64,000 nt of DNA from Ypsolopha sequella (GCA_934047225.1 CAKOHE010000120.1:248001-312000); one strand, 5' to 3'; shown: positions 33,008-44,601, numbered from the stretch's first letter. The notes: generated by a model from the sequence alone, not told the origin. Numbers and translations: made by a program.

Positions 33008-33365
33008 TAAGTTACACCGATGTACCTGGTATCTACTGATGTAACTAATAAGTAAAAAAACCGGTCAAGTGCGGTAAAGATCATAGATGTTCTTATTTTT
33101 AATAGACTTGTTTAACTTTACTTCATAGTATTTATTTTTGCAACAAAAGTATTTCAGTAAATAAAAACAAACATTTAGACATTAAAACTGATGTGACTTA
33201 CAAGTAAAGTTTTACAAATAAGACTTTAAAATATGGAATTGTACCTTGCGATCCATATTTATCTAGGTCAGGGTACATTAATATGCAAACATTTTTGTAA
33301 CTTTTATGTTAAATCAATAATCGGCTAGTATTCCATAAAAAAATCAGTTTTTTTTTAACTTTCAG

Positions 33366-34134
33366 GAAACTACTACATCGCCAAAAGGTTCCAAAAACAA
33401 ACGCCGGGGCATTCTGAAGGACCTCGATGTTAAGTCATTAATAAAGGATTTTAATCCAAGAGAGAGAAAAATGTATCTTAAGTGCAGAATGTATTTAAAG
33501 GATCTGTCTCGGCTGCGAATTAAATACAAAAATTTCAAAAAGTCCCATGCCCTGAACAAATTGTGTGAAAGCGAGAATTTAAACAATTTATTGCGCATGA
33601 ATATAAGCAGTTCCTTTGCGTTATTATTACAAAGTCAGTTGACAAATTGCGGAAGAAAACTTAAAGGCAGAAGATGGACTCTAGATCAAAAGATCATAGC
33701 GCTCGGTCTCTTTAAGAAATCACCTGCGTGTTATAGACTGCTAAGAAGGTTGTACTGTTTCCCATCCCATGTACTGTTTCCCATCCCAATCCACATTGAA
33801 TAAGCTGCTAAATAGGGTACCTTTGAGAACAGGCGTTAATGAACAGGTGCTTGCCAGTTTGAAAAATATGGCTAAAGAACAAACGCAAGATGAAAACGTT
33901 TGTACACTCATGTTCGATGAAATGTCTCTGAGGAAACATTTACAATACAACGAGAAACTCGACCTCATAGAAGGCTACCAAGACCACGGCAAACATGGTA
34001 GAACTCGTGAAGGAGCATCAAATGCCTTGGTTTTTATGGTCGCTGGTATAAGAAAGAAATTTAAACAGCCTATCGCTCACTATTTTTCAAGCAAATCGGT
34101 CACAGCTGACAGACTTGCTGTTATCATAAAACAG
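33366..34134 (+). pseudogene. P-like transposase main exon, broken by a 19-bp tandem duplication
   Basis: Acceptor TTTCAG, donor CAG|GTAAGA, phase 0 both sides. It encodes the linker and first part of the catalytic core: RERKMYLKCRMYLKDLSRLR, KGRRWTLDQKIIALGLFKKS, LMFDEMSLRKHL (first catalytic Asp) and ALVFMVAGIRKKFKQPIAHY. TGTACTGTTTCCCATCCCA occurs twice in tandem at 33751-33788. The exon is 769 bp; without one copy it would be 750 bp, a whole number of codons, so this duplication is the single lesion here. Confidence 0.85.
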
Positions 34135-34152
34135 GTAAGAATAAATTTATCT

Positions 34153-34304
34153 TCCATCCATCCATCAGCCTGTGTTCGTCCACTGCTGTACATAGGTATT
34201 TCCAATATATCGCGGCGTCCTGCGTTATCCTCATTCAGCCGCTACCCGCAAAGTCCTTCAGGTCATCGGTCCACCGGGCACGAGGTCGGCCTACGATATC
34301 TAAT
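34153..34304 (-). mobile_element. RTE-like LINE fragment
   Basis: Plus strand begins CCATCCATCAGCCTGTG and includes GGGCACGAGGTCGGCCTACG, as in the copy at 29501. It ends at the target duplication of the Academ-like element. Confidence 0.55.
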
Positions 34305-35291
34305 GATCCAGCGGCTGACAACACTTCTGTGTGCATACCGGCGTATAGAGATTTTCTCTTCTGAACTAATTACTAGGATGTATAAGAAGCAAAAAAAACT
34401 TGGGTGGATGATCCCTACCCCCCACGTTTTCCCAGAATGACGTCATTCAAGATGGCCGCCATTACTCCGCTACCGTTCTGTTAAAGTAAGGGTTTTTTGC
34501 GAAAACGGTAATCTTTATCGAAAAAAAGATCACTTTTTAATGTTTGGCATGAAATTGTCTACAAGTTTGTTTTTAGCATTTTTTTGATACTTCAAAGCAT
34601 TAGTCTAGAAAAAACACTTTTCTATATTTTATGACATAAAATATTTGATATCTTAATTTTAACACAACATTATTTATGTAATACCCAAGGGTAAGGGGTA
34701 ACTCTGCAGAAGGATATACAGAGACTACATATTATCTGATATGAACCTGACACACCTCTTTCAATTTTTCCACCTCCACCAATTTATTCATATAAGCACT
34801 TCTATACCGGGTTATTTATTCATCAGTATGTCGCCATACGTAGGCAGCCATGTCGAGCTTTACTTTCCACTTGCGCACCAGTAATTTCTTTCGTTACACT
34901 ACTTTTATTCATACTCTCTTCATGCCTAAACCAAAGAAGCATTCCTTTTCCAATTCTAGTCACTACATCTCTTTTCAGGCCGCAACAATATTTTTTTGAA
35001 CTCTATCGTTCAATGTGTAACCACATACTCCGTAAGGAACGCATTTTCACTGCAATATCTCTACTTTACTTCGATGCTCTACCTACAAAGTGGTCAAAGA
35101 AAATCCGATCTTACGTCCATGGATGCCACGGTAATCAATCTAGTCAAAAGTCCATCTAGTGTCAGTTTTCAATAATGATTGAATAATTGGTTGGTTTCTC
35201 GTTTTCTATGAGCTAGTTTATCCGTCTAACGTATATGGCACTTGAGCAAACGATTAATAGATGACAAAAAGGATCATCTGGTGTAATTGGA

Positions 35292-37192
35292 ATGACAAAA
35301 CAGAAGCAGTTTGTCGCCCAATCGGATCTAATTTACCATGAGCTACTGCAGACAACAAACTTGCATCGAGAAATTACTCAGTCTGTTTCAACAACATCTG
35401 AGTTACACTCACACCGTGAGCTCCGTAAAAGTGAGATAGAGCATACTAACAGTATGGTTGTAACTATAGTCGAGTATGTATTGAAACGAGAAAACCCTTT
35501 TGAGTTATCTGGAAACAAATCACTACATAATTTAGTAACGCAGGAAAACGTAAATTGTTGGATGTCAGCGAACTAGGAATTGAATTATACGAAACTTACA
35601 GAGAGACACGGTATGTTGAAAAGTCTGCACGCATCTGGGACACAATAAACCGTACGTAATTACCCACATTTGAAACCCAAAATCAATCAAGTAAAAAAGA
35701 AAAAGATAATATGAACAAAAAAAAACTTAAATCTGCTTCGAACAGAATTGTTCAGATCGCACAAGTTCGTGGGTATGAAATGGAGCGTCTGTTTCAGTTT
35801 GAACTATCTGATGTTTCAATGCTCTTTGATGAAAATGGACTTCTTATGAAAAGCAATAAAAGTACTCTTACACATGAACTAGAAAAGAGTCTGAGTAGCG
35901 ACGAAAAAAACAATGAAATTTCACCCAGATCAAAGTACTTGTTTTGTCGTAGACGTTATGAACTGTTTAAAAAAAGTGGTAACAAAAGAAAAAAAAAAAT
36001 TGGTGATGTTGCCTCTTCTTATTGTAGGTTTACTCTATTACTTACAGCCGGTGCTTCCAGAGTAGACCATGTCTTTGATAGTTACCAAATGTACTCTCCG
36101 AAAAACTCAGAACGTCTATCCAGGCAAAATAATAATGTAATATTGTTTTCTAAAATATCATCAGAAATTAATCTGCCAGTTCAAATGAAAACTTTCTGGC
36201 CCTCCGCATCAAATAAACTTTTACTACAACAATATATAACACAAAGTTTGATATGCTTGATGGTAAGCAAACCTACTAGTCAACTTCATGTGTTAAGTGT
36301 TTTTTCTGGTTCACCAGACGAGATTTGTGCCAGCTGCACGTGTATTGAAAATGTAGTTGCAAAACCAATACTTGCCATGGACAAATTTATGATAGAAGAA
36401 GCAGATTTCCGAATTATGATTCATGCAGAGAATGCGGCAAAGAAAGGGTTTAAAAAAATTGTATTAGTAAGTGCTGATACTGACGTATTAGTCCTGGTAC
36501 TATTTCACTGGAAAAGTTTTCACTCCCTAGGAGTAAACGAAATGTGGATGAGAACTGGAGTTGGTGATACAACAAGACTTATACCTATTCACATGTTAGC
36601 TGAAAATGTCGGAAAAGATATGTACCATGTACTACTAGCACTTCATGCTCTTTCTGGTGGTGACTATACGAGCAAGTTCGGAACAAAAAAAGCTGCAATC
36701 GGCTGTAACCCTGAGCATTATTTGAAAGAGTTTGGTTCATCACCGCTATCTCCAGCTCACGACAAAATCATGGCACTTGCCGAAAAGTACTTAGTGCAAT
36801 TGTTAAAAAAATGCTCGTCTTGCAAGACCCTTGATGAGTTCCAGCTTTGGAAGTACCTCCATGGGAAAAATGTATTTCTTGATAACTTACCGCCAACAAG
36901 TTCCAGTGCACAGGGCCACCTTCTTCGTGCTTTCTTCCACACCCATTTGATGATACACTGCCTTGATGAAGCGCAAGAAACAATGGATCCACTTAAGTTC
37001 GGATTTGAAAGGACAGATGGTGTTCTAATGCCTTCAAAGTACATTAATCCGTTACCAGAGGACTTCATTGGGGCATGTACGTGTATTAAGTGCGCGACAT
37101 CAAGTTGTGTGTGCAGAGATGCGGAAATTCCATGTTGTTTGTTTTGCAAATGCAACAGTGTAGGTAGACAGTGCAGACAGATATCAAGTTAA
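35292..37192 (+). pseudogene. XPG/FEN-like nuclease protein of the Academ-like transposon
   Basis: Two frames: 35292-35576 (94 codons, including RENPFELSGNKSLHNLV) and 35711-37192 (493 codons), apparently parts of one protein separated by a frame change near 35560 and a stop near 35657. In the 493-residue part: an N-region VFDSYQMYSPKNSER (~121-135) like the FDG motif of XPG nucleases, EEAD (~229), VLVSADTDVLVLVL (~251-264) and LSGGDYTSKFGTKKA (~314-328), which parallel the acidic I-region and the GCDY/helix-hairpin motif of FEN1/XPG. Residues ~456-488 hold about ten cysteines. It probably acts as the transposon's nuclease. The long second frame has no stop. A chance assignment is unlikely, but the superfamily name is less certain. 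Confidence 0.65.
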
Positions 37193-37421
37193 TTGCAGAA
37201 ACCTATTCTCAATATAATCCCAATCAATATAAGGGGATGAAACAAGGTGTAAACTGTTTGATTGAAAATGCCTTTTCTTACACGTGCAACGGACTGTTTA
37301 TATCCTTAATCCACGAGGAGGAAGTCGTGGCCGCACTCTAGATTGGAATTGTGCATTTTGAAAAGTATTTAGCTTCTTTTTTGCCACTGCTGGGCAAAGG
37401 CAAATGTGCATACTGTATTAA

Positions 37422-37424
<3 letters not shown>

Positions 37425-37462
<38 letters not shown>
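37425..37462. repeat. (TA)n microsatellite
   Basis: About 18 TA units just upstream of the right inverted repeat of the Academ-like element. Confidence 0.95.
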
Positions 37463-37463
<1 letters not shown>

Positions 37464-38437
37464 ACGTGAGCTATAAAGCCATTAATAATAATAATAAGGT
37501 ATGTATGTCAGCTCAAACGAGTCTTAATAAAAACATTTTTCCAATTTTCAATGGCATTTGTGTTAAATTTTCATCAAAGAGAATATTTCGTAATTTCGAT
37601 GCAAAAAGATACATTTTCTAGACTGTAACATTGAATTATCAAAAAAATGCTAATAAACAAACTTGTCGATAATTTCATGCCAAACTTTTTTGACAGAAAA
37701 TGTTTTCAATAAAACTTACCGTTTTCGCAAAAAACGCTTACTTTAACAGAACGGTAGCAGAGTAATGGCGGCCATCTTGAATGACGTCATTCTGGGAAAA
37801 CGTGGGGGGTAGGGATCATCCACCCAAGTTTTTTTTGCTTCTTATACATCCTAGTAATTAGTTCAGAAGAGAAATTCTCTGTACGCCGGTATGCACACAG
37901 AAGTGTAGTCAGCCGCAGGATCATAACGCCTTTCGGTTGGAATTGATTGAATTATAATTGAATTGAATTATAAATTAAATTAAATTATTTTTCTGGGGGG
38001 CCCCATACACGAGAAAGGAGAATAAAAATAATGTTTTCTTATTGTCGCGTATGGGGTGTCATAGCATGAGGGTTTACGTACCTAAATTTTTAACTTTTTG
38101 CTTACAGTCATTTTTATTTAAGCCATGAATTTCAAGAAATTTATTAAAATAATGTGACTAATTAAAATAATTAAAAAATTAAAACTAAATAATATTTAAA
38201 ATTAAGCTAAATAAAAAATTAAAATTACCTATCAATATACAAGTATAAACAAAATAAAACTATACTAAATAAAAAATCGAAGCCAAAATTATGTTTTGTT
38301 TCTAATTTTTTTCATAAATTTTGTGGGTGAAGATAAGTTTGTAATTTTTGTTCTATTTGAATGGTACCTACGAAATCTTCAAGACGTGAGTCCTACTCGC
38401 ACTTGACCAGATTAATTGTATTTTAAATGTATTTCAG

Positions 38438-38684
38438 GTCATCGATGAATGTTCCAAGACAGGTCTCAAAATTGTCGCCACAGTTTGTGACCTATCCAGA
38501 GTTAATATCAGAGCATTGGAGATATTAGGATCAACGACTGATTGTCCCTATTTTGACCACAAAGGACGAGAAATAGTAACTATTTTGGACCCTCCACATT
38601 TAATGAAATGTACCCGAAACTTGCTCATGAAATACGATGCCGAGTGTATTACCGAAGTGCAATGCGGAGGCAAAACTTTAAAAG
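38438..38684 (+). CDS. P-like transposase exon (catalytic core)
   Basis: Acceptor ATTTCAG, donor AAAG|GTAACG. It encodes IDECSKTGLKIVATVCDLSR (second catalytic Asp in VCD) and ILDPPHLMKCTRNLLMKYD. Phase 0 in, 1 out; no lesion. Confidence 0.85.
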
Positions 38685-39470
38685 GTAACGTAAAAAAAAT
38701 TCATCATTGATCATATTCAAACCTCCTTAACAGTGGTCATTTGGAACCCTTATTAAATCACTCTCATGTCTGTCCGTTTGTCTGTCACAGAGACTTTTCT
38801 TAAAAATTTGTAACATATGTATTTTAATTTGCCATATTGTTAGGTCTTCTTGACGCACACATATATCGTCAGTCAAAGATTTAAGAGGCTATGCGAATTT
38901 TATTTTTGTCACTGTCACTCCAAGCGAAAAATCGCGGATTCAGGGCAAAAGGGAAAAAAGTTGGTTTTATATTTTTATTAAAAAAACTAAAATAGCTAGC
39001 AAAATTTCAAATATGAAATCTCTAGATATTGTTAAAACACACCTAATAAAATATGTTTGAGTTCTGTATATGGTTCCTATTCGTCAAACGAGGAGAAAAA
39101 GTGTGTTTGAAGACCTCATTTCAACAATTATTTCTATCGAGGAAAATTTATCCAAACATGTTTTCCAATTTGAAAACCCTAGATTATATAGTCAAAATGC
39201 ATATACCAGAAATTTATTATAATTTTCCGTGTATTTCATGAAATACACAGAAAAGAAACACCCGTATTTTTTTCGCATATCGCATTAAACAAACAAATTG
39301 CTAAATGAAAAAGAATCACAAGTATGCAAATGAATTCAAACCATGACAAAGTCGTACTTCCACCATCAAAACCTATTATATTATCTAATATTCTATTAAA
39401 ATTTCAATCATGTAGAAGTCCTAAGCTCTTATTTATATGTCTTCTATACTGTCTATATCTTTTATTCCAG

Positions 39471-39659
39471 GGCTCGCAAAGTGGGATCATATTCGGTCGT
39501 TCTATGAGATGGACAAAAATAATCCAAACTTTGTTTATGCTCCGACACTAACGGAGCAACATCTTAACCCCAATACTAAACAAAAGATGAGAGTATGCCT
39601 GGCCACGCAAGCTTTCAGCCATTCTGTAGCAGCTGGAATATTATCAAAAGTAGCCTCAA
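39471..39659 (+). CDS. P-like transposase exon
   Basis: Acceptor ATTCCAG, donor CAA|GTAAGT. It encodes AKWDHIRSFYEMDK and VCLATQAFSHSVAAGILSK, typical of P transposases. Phase 1 at both ends; no lesion. Confidence 0.85.
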
Positions 39660-40087
39660 GTAAGTTACCTTGAAAACATTCATTCACATAAAAAAATATT
39701 TCCGAGTACGTACATCTATGCACTTATTGATTTTGTGCAAAAGGGTAAGGCCTAGCTCAACCAACGTTAATGGCACGTTTCCATGTCATTCTACATTTAT
39801 TGTTTGACTGAAAAAACGACAGCATCATTTTAAAACACGCCGTTACATTTAGTTAATATCTTTAACTCAAAAATGGGAGGAGCAATCTTAAGTTGTGCGC
39901 TTTTTGCCGGATACTAAACGATCCCCCTTAAATTAGAAGCTGTCTCACTATCATGAGGCTGATATTACATTATCATTTTTATGGGATCCATCATCAAATA
40001 CTGTCTATGGAAAATTATTCTTTCCCACAACATGTCGTGGCAAATGATCCAGCTAAAACAAAAGATTGATCAAAGAGAACTAAAGTC

Positions 40088-40839
40088 GCCGTCAATAGAA
40101 ATTGTGGACTATGTAAACAAATCGTTTTCTCAATTTTTCTCAAGGTTCTGTCACGGAGTCTCACTGAACATTATTCCAAATCATGAAGCATCAAGTCTTA
40201 CCAATCATTTACTGTATTTCATCATGAAATATTCAATAATCACCAGTTAATTACGGAAAATCATAGAATCAATGGTCAATTCTGTACTGCGTCGAGATTG
40301 CTGTCATATTTTTTTCTCATCGAATCTGTTTTGTCTTTGAAAATTGGTGATGTACGAATCTATTTGAATATAAACCTATTTTATTTGTGATGCTATTTTA
40401 TTCCGTAATTTTTTTTTGACAGCGTTACTTCATAATCTTTGACATAAACGTGTGTGTGATTCTATCGAGAGCTGTGTGATCTTCCAGCGTTGCTCTAAAA
40501 TCTTTTGTGTTTTCGGTATTCTAATGACGTGGCTTCTCTTACTGATTTTATCGTACTAGAAATGTGTAGCTCATGTCCTAAAAGTAAAAGAAAAAATTAA
40601 AGAACTGGATGGGATAATAGATACGGCCAACGACGCTGTGACGGAACCATTTGTAATCAAAGTGGGCGATTTGACTAGCGATTCATCAGAATATTTTAGC
40701 GATGAATCAAATAAAGAAAATTAATTAAGCACCTAACATATTTTAATCACATACTTACCCATCTCTAGATAGTTCACCTATCCATAGACAAAGACAACAT
40801 GGCGCTTTGTTTACATAGTCCACAATTTCTATTGACGGC
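40088..40839 (+). mobile_element. DNA transposon with 34-bp perfect terminal repeats
   Basis: GCCGTCAATAGAAATTGTGG… at 40088-40121 is exactly repeated in inverse at 40806-40839. The interior has a 55-codon open tail (40561-40725: KVKEKIKELDGIID … SSEYFSDESNKEN, stop) that resembles the acidic end of a transposase or fused host exon. Superfamily not determined. Confidence 0.65.
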
Positions 40840-40859
40840 TACTTTAAGTGTAATATCGG

Positions 40860-41560
40860 CCATATATAAAATAGTTTATACTTTATACTTTATATTTTAA
40901 ATAGTTTATACTATGTGAATATTTATTTTTAATTATATATACGACATAAATAAATATTTATATTTATATACGTACTTCTATTTTATTCGGATGCCGTGTA
41001 CTGTTTCTGTGCTTATATATCAACTGCAGGCCCTCGCAGAATAACAGCGTTGCGGGATGTTACTGGTAACACCCGTAAATAATTAATATTTCTAGTATTT
41101 TAATTTTTAGATGTTTTTTTGTTTGATATTATGCTAACTTTGAATGACAAACACTTGCCTATCCTTACCTGTGCGAAAATAATACAACTGGAAATCTCTT
41201 ATGTTGGTACCCACGAGTCAAGCTTGCTTAGTCTGGGGCCACAAGAACACTATATATTACAAAATGTCAAAATACAAAGTACCTACCTACCTAAGGCAAT
41301 TTTTGTAAACGGAAATGTATTTGTGCTTGTGTTTGGAAATAAATAATTTTGTTTTTTTTTTTTTTTTTTATATGCTGAGTTGGGGTCCTTTTTATTGCCA
41401 CGACACATGACGTTCCATGTTTATATGTATCAGTGTGGTATTTATCAATTTTATTTTTAGTTAAAAAAGTTGTATTTAAAATGTGTTTTGTTTCGTGTGT
41501 GTTGTGGCATTTAAATAAATGATTCTTTATCTTTATCTTTATATTACAAAAAAAAAAATG
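40860..41560 (+). other. Repeat-derived intron stretch
   Basis: Contains GGTACCCACGAGTCAAGC, later AAATAAATGATTCTTTATC followed by TTTATC repeats near 41520-41543, which looks like a non-LTR element tail. No gene supported. Confidence 0.35.
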
Positions 41561-41782
41561 GCAATATATTTACATAAAAACTATTCCTTTTTTAATTGAA
41601 GCAGTAGGTACGCATAACGGACTACATCCATGGGTATAGTACGCACAATCTTGCTAGGATCTCTCTGTTTCTATCACGCAGATAAAGGTTTTTTAGGAGA
41701 GAGAGAGTTTTAAGTTGTTGTGGTTGTTAACGTTTATGTACTTATCAGTTATATCATTTTTATTAAATCACTCTCTTTTCAG

Positions 41783-42317
41783 ATGAACTTCCTTCAGAGG
41801 CTGCCACGACTGCGACACTTGTATCAAAATTTGATCAGTTGTTTGACGCTTTAAACGCTAATACACCAGATTTAAGAAGAGGAAAACAATTCTCTACAAA
41901 TTTGACTGCGCGGAGTCCACACTTGGAATATTTCAAAGAAATGCAAATATTAATTAAAAATTTGAAATTTATTGGCTCGCAAAATAACGCGCCATCTCAA
42001 AAAGGCTGGCTAAGAACAATGAACGCAGTAGAAAGGCTATGGAGAAATATGTCGGTAACATACAAAATAAGAAGCATTTGTACCCGCCGGCTCAACCAGG
42101 ACCCATTGGATAACTGCTTTGGGTGTATTAGATATTGCGGCTCTAACCCTAACCCTACAGTAGGCCAATTTGTGGCAGGGTTAAAAACGGCAATTATGAA
42201 TAATTTGAGAAACACCAGTAAAAGAAGAAATTGTGAAGACGATACGGGAGTACTTGTTCATAATTTTAGAACATTTTTAATTACATCACCACAAGCAGAG
42301 GAAAATGTTCGTACTAC
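41783..42317 (+). CDS. P-like transposase last exon, part 1
   Basis: Acceptor TTTTCAG, phase 1. It encodes ATLVSKFDQLFDALN, IGSQNNAPSQKGWLRTMNAV, ICTRRLNQDPLDNCFGCIRY and NPTVGQFVAGLKTAI, the C-terminal core of P transposases including the TRRLNQDPLE-like motif. The frame is open until the inserted LTR at 42318. Confidence 0.82.
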
Positions 42318-43796
42318 TGTAATGAAGTGATCTTCCGGATGCCCGGCTAAAGGTTCCTGATCACCTCGTTACTAGAAATAAATGTTGTCTCGTCCTAAGT
42401 TTCCTTATGGGACTGGAGACTTGTGTGTTTTGTTATGGGGAAACTTATATATATTATAAAATAAACAACCCGATTGAACAAAACAATATATATTTTATAG
42501 TTACTTTCTTTACAAACTATCTTTACGCTGTGTGGGTCTTTGAATTTAAACTGATACCGAATCTAGGCGGAGACTTTACTGGTGGTGGATATACGCAGGT
42601 AAGGGAACAGACTTCAGACTTGTATCTGGGCGACGCGGAACCCCCACTCGCCCTAAGTCTTTAGTAAGTTCTCCGGCCTGAATAGAACGCCTGGTCAGTA
42701 AGCCCTTGCCTAGAACACACGCTAATAGTAACTTTACTTTTCTGGACTAATTACGACAGAGTATAAATCTTCACGGCAGGCGACTCGGAACCCCCAAGCG
42801 CCCGAAGATTTATACACATAAATTACCGAACTCTTGGTTTGAGACTTTACAAAGTTGACCACACCTTACAGTCACTTTATCAAACTTCTAAGTACTGGAA
42901 AGAAACATATTTTAATGTCTTCAATTCTGTACTAACATAATATGAAATATTACAAGTCTTTTGAAAAGGAACTATCTCTTATAAATCTTACTCGGAATTA
43001 TTCTAAGTCTCTGACACACTTGATTCGACTGAACACAAAGTCTTTAGCACTTTACTTTAACTTTACTCGCGTGGCTTTTCTGAATTCGCCTAAGTGTTTT
43101 CTACTGGGGCTTTTACTTCTTACCATCCGTGGAGTCCGTCGTCTAAGTCTTTTCCTGAGACTTGGGAGTTTCTCACCACGCAGCGGCCTCCAGCGGCTAT
43201 GTCCTTTTTCCCGAGGACTCTAACGAATGGCGGAGAGTAATCGCCCGTAGAGTAAGTCCAACTTGGGCGCAGACACTTTTAAATAGCGGTGGGGGTCGAA
43301 GTCGGAATCCCCAATACGACCTGGTCCACCAAGTGTCCTGAGCAGCGAGCGACTGCTCCCGACTGAGCTTTTTTTTTTTTTTTTTTTTGCGCCCAAGCAA
43401 GGCACCCTCCGGAGGACACGGTGGGAGGGAGGTGGAGAATGCTCATAGCATACCAACGTAACCGGTTACGTTGGTTATGTGGGACTCACTGAGTACCTAC
43501 CCACTAAACTCCACCTAATTTGGTTTGGCCCGTGAGGGTCTTAAAACCTTTATCGGAAGCGACCCCCTCTGGGGAAAGGGGGGAGCGTGCAGCTCGGTTT
43601 TAATAAACTTCCGCCCACTGCGGGGGGACCTCACCTTCCCTCGACTTGTCTGTGCCGGTTGGTGGTGGATGCGTCGCGCGGCAGTGGCGCCTCTTGTGGC
43701 AAGGTTCGGGAACTACTCTACGCGCGGTGTTCATTTTCAATTTCCCGCCTTGCTTAATGCTTGGAGAATATAACGCTACGTTATACTACATTACCA
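42318..43796 (+). mobile_element. Solo LTR inserted in a transposase exon
   Basis: Starts TGTAATGAAG and ends CATTACCA, flanked by the 4-bp duplication CTAC (42314-42317 and 43797-43800); 1479 bp, no coding capacity. TG…CA ends and a 4-bp duplication fit a Ty3/gypsy LTR. The transposase exon continues on the far side. Interior includes a T run at 43371-43389 and a GC-rich 3' part. Confidence 0.65.
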
Positions 43797-43800
43797 CTAC

Positions 43801-44315
43801 TACAAATGGACGAAGATTAAGTAAATGCAATCGAGGTCAATATATCTGAAGCGACATCCGAAGCACAGGCATGTGCCTACGTTTGTGGATTTATATTGAA
43901 AAAATATAAAACGGACTGTTCCATTTGCAAGAAATTATTGTTTGCACAAAATTTTACAAATTTACATACCTTTATGGATTTTAAGGAATACGACTCAATA
44001 AAAAAAAGTTTAGTGTATTGTAATGAAAATGTAGTTCGTTACGTAGAACAAAGTGCGACTACAATTAACAACTACCTAAACAACGAATCTTATCAAGAAG
44101 CAGTTAAAGAAAAACAAATCAATATATTGAAGGAAAATGTAAATTCCGATTTTCTGATACCTTGCGAGGCCCATTTGATAAAGAAAATTAATTATATTTT
44201 GGCAAATGTAATTAAAATTTGTTTTAAAAGATTCTGCACTGTAGAAAACAGAAAATTTGTCGATGATTTGTCAAAATCTTTACAAAGAAAAATGCAAATT
44301 CTTCACCATGTGTGA
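43801..44315 (+). pseudogene. P-like transposase last exon, part 2
   Basis: After the LTR a frameshift and a TAA (43828-43830 region) precede an open frame from there to 44315: VNAIEVNISEATSEAQACAY, VCGFILKKYKTDCSICKKLL and a lysine-rich C-terminus ending QILHHV. The CAYVCGFI…C-x2-C pattern is the usual C-terminal region of THAP9/P proteins. Confidence 0.75.
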
Positions 44316-44419
44316 ATATATTTTCAATAGTTTGCATATTAAATAACTTAATGCTTCTGTTATTTACTTTGTTTTATTTGTAGTTTCTTCAGTTTTTTCC
44401 TAGAGCCAAACCAAGCTCT

Positions 44420-44601
44420 CGCTGGAGAACTACAAATGAAATTATCAGTAATTCACAGACACAATTGAGTACAAAATTCACTAAGCAGTGTTCAATAGCA
44501 AACAAAATACGCCACTTGAGTAATAAACAGATATGCTTAGTGAATTTTGTGTTCAATACTGTTTGTGAACTACTGATAATTTCATTTGTGGTTCTCCAGC
44601 G
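44420..44601. repeat. 182-bp palindrome with ~70-bp arms
   Basis: CGCTGGAGAAC…ACTAAGCA pairs with TGCTTAGTGAATTTT…GTTCTCCAGCG. It lies about 100 bp after the transposase stop and may be a MITE or a terminal structure of the P-like element; no left counterpart was found. Confidence 0.75.

Larger units (their letters stand above)
34309..37918 (+). mobile_element. Academ-like DNA transposon, 3.6 kb, with nuclease gene
   Basis: Long inverted repeats of about 330 bp (34309-~34640 and ~37590-37918; outer ends CAGCGGCTGAC / GTCAGCCGCAG) flanked by a 4-bp duplication GATC (34305-34308, 37919-37922). The interior codes for an XPG/FEN-like nuclease protein with a cysteine-rich tail (35292-37192). A transposase built on an XPG-type nuclease and 3-4-bp duplications are, as I recall, features of the Academ superfamily. 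The element lies in the intron between the exons at 34134 and 38438 of the P-like gene. Confidence 0.7.
19442..44315 (+). pseudogene. P-superfamily (THAP-domain) transposase gene, exons spread over 25 kb
   Basis: Exons at 19442-19554, 20172-~20435, 20791-20890, 24569-24670, 32540-32620, 33366-34134, 38438-38684, 39471-39659 and 41783-42317 plus 43801-44315 together encode a P-element/THAP9-type transposase: THAP DNA-binding domain, linker, and the RNase-H-like catalytic core (FDEMSLR, VATVCDLSRVN, ILDPPHLMKCTRNLL, LATQAFSHSVAAGI, TRRLNQDPLDNCFGCIR). From the 81-bp exon at 32540 on, junctions have GT/AG signals and compatible phases. Introns are filled with nested transposons. A 19-bp duplication in the main exon, a solo LTR in the last exon and a frameshift plus stop beyond it make this copy dead. 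Outer terminal repeats were not found. Confidence 0.8.

Noticed and set aside
36757..37155. Minus-strand ORFs of 132 and 74 codons
   Set aside because: Shadows of the nuclease frame on the plus strand, which has the motif evidence.
43197..43456. Short GC-rich ORFs around 43200-43850
   Set aside because: They lie within the solo LTR and include a low-complexity lysine run from a T tract; no family resemblance.
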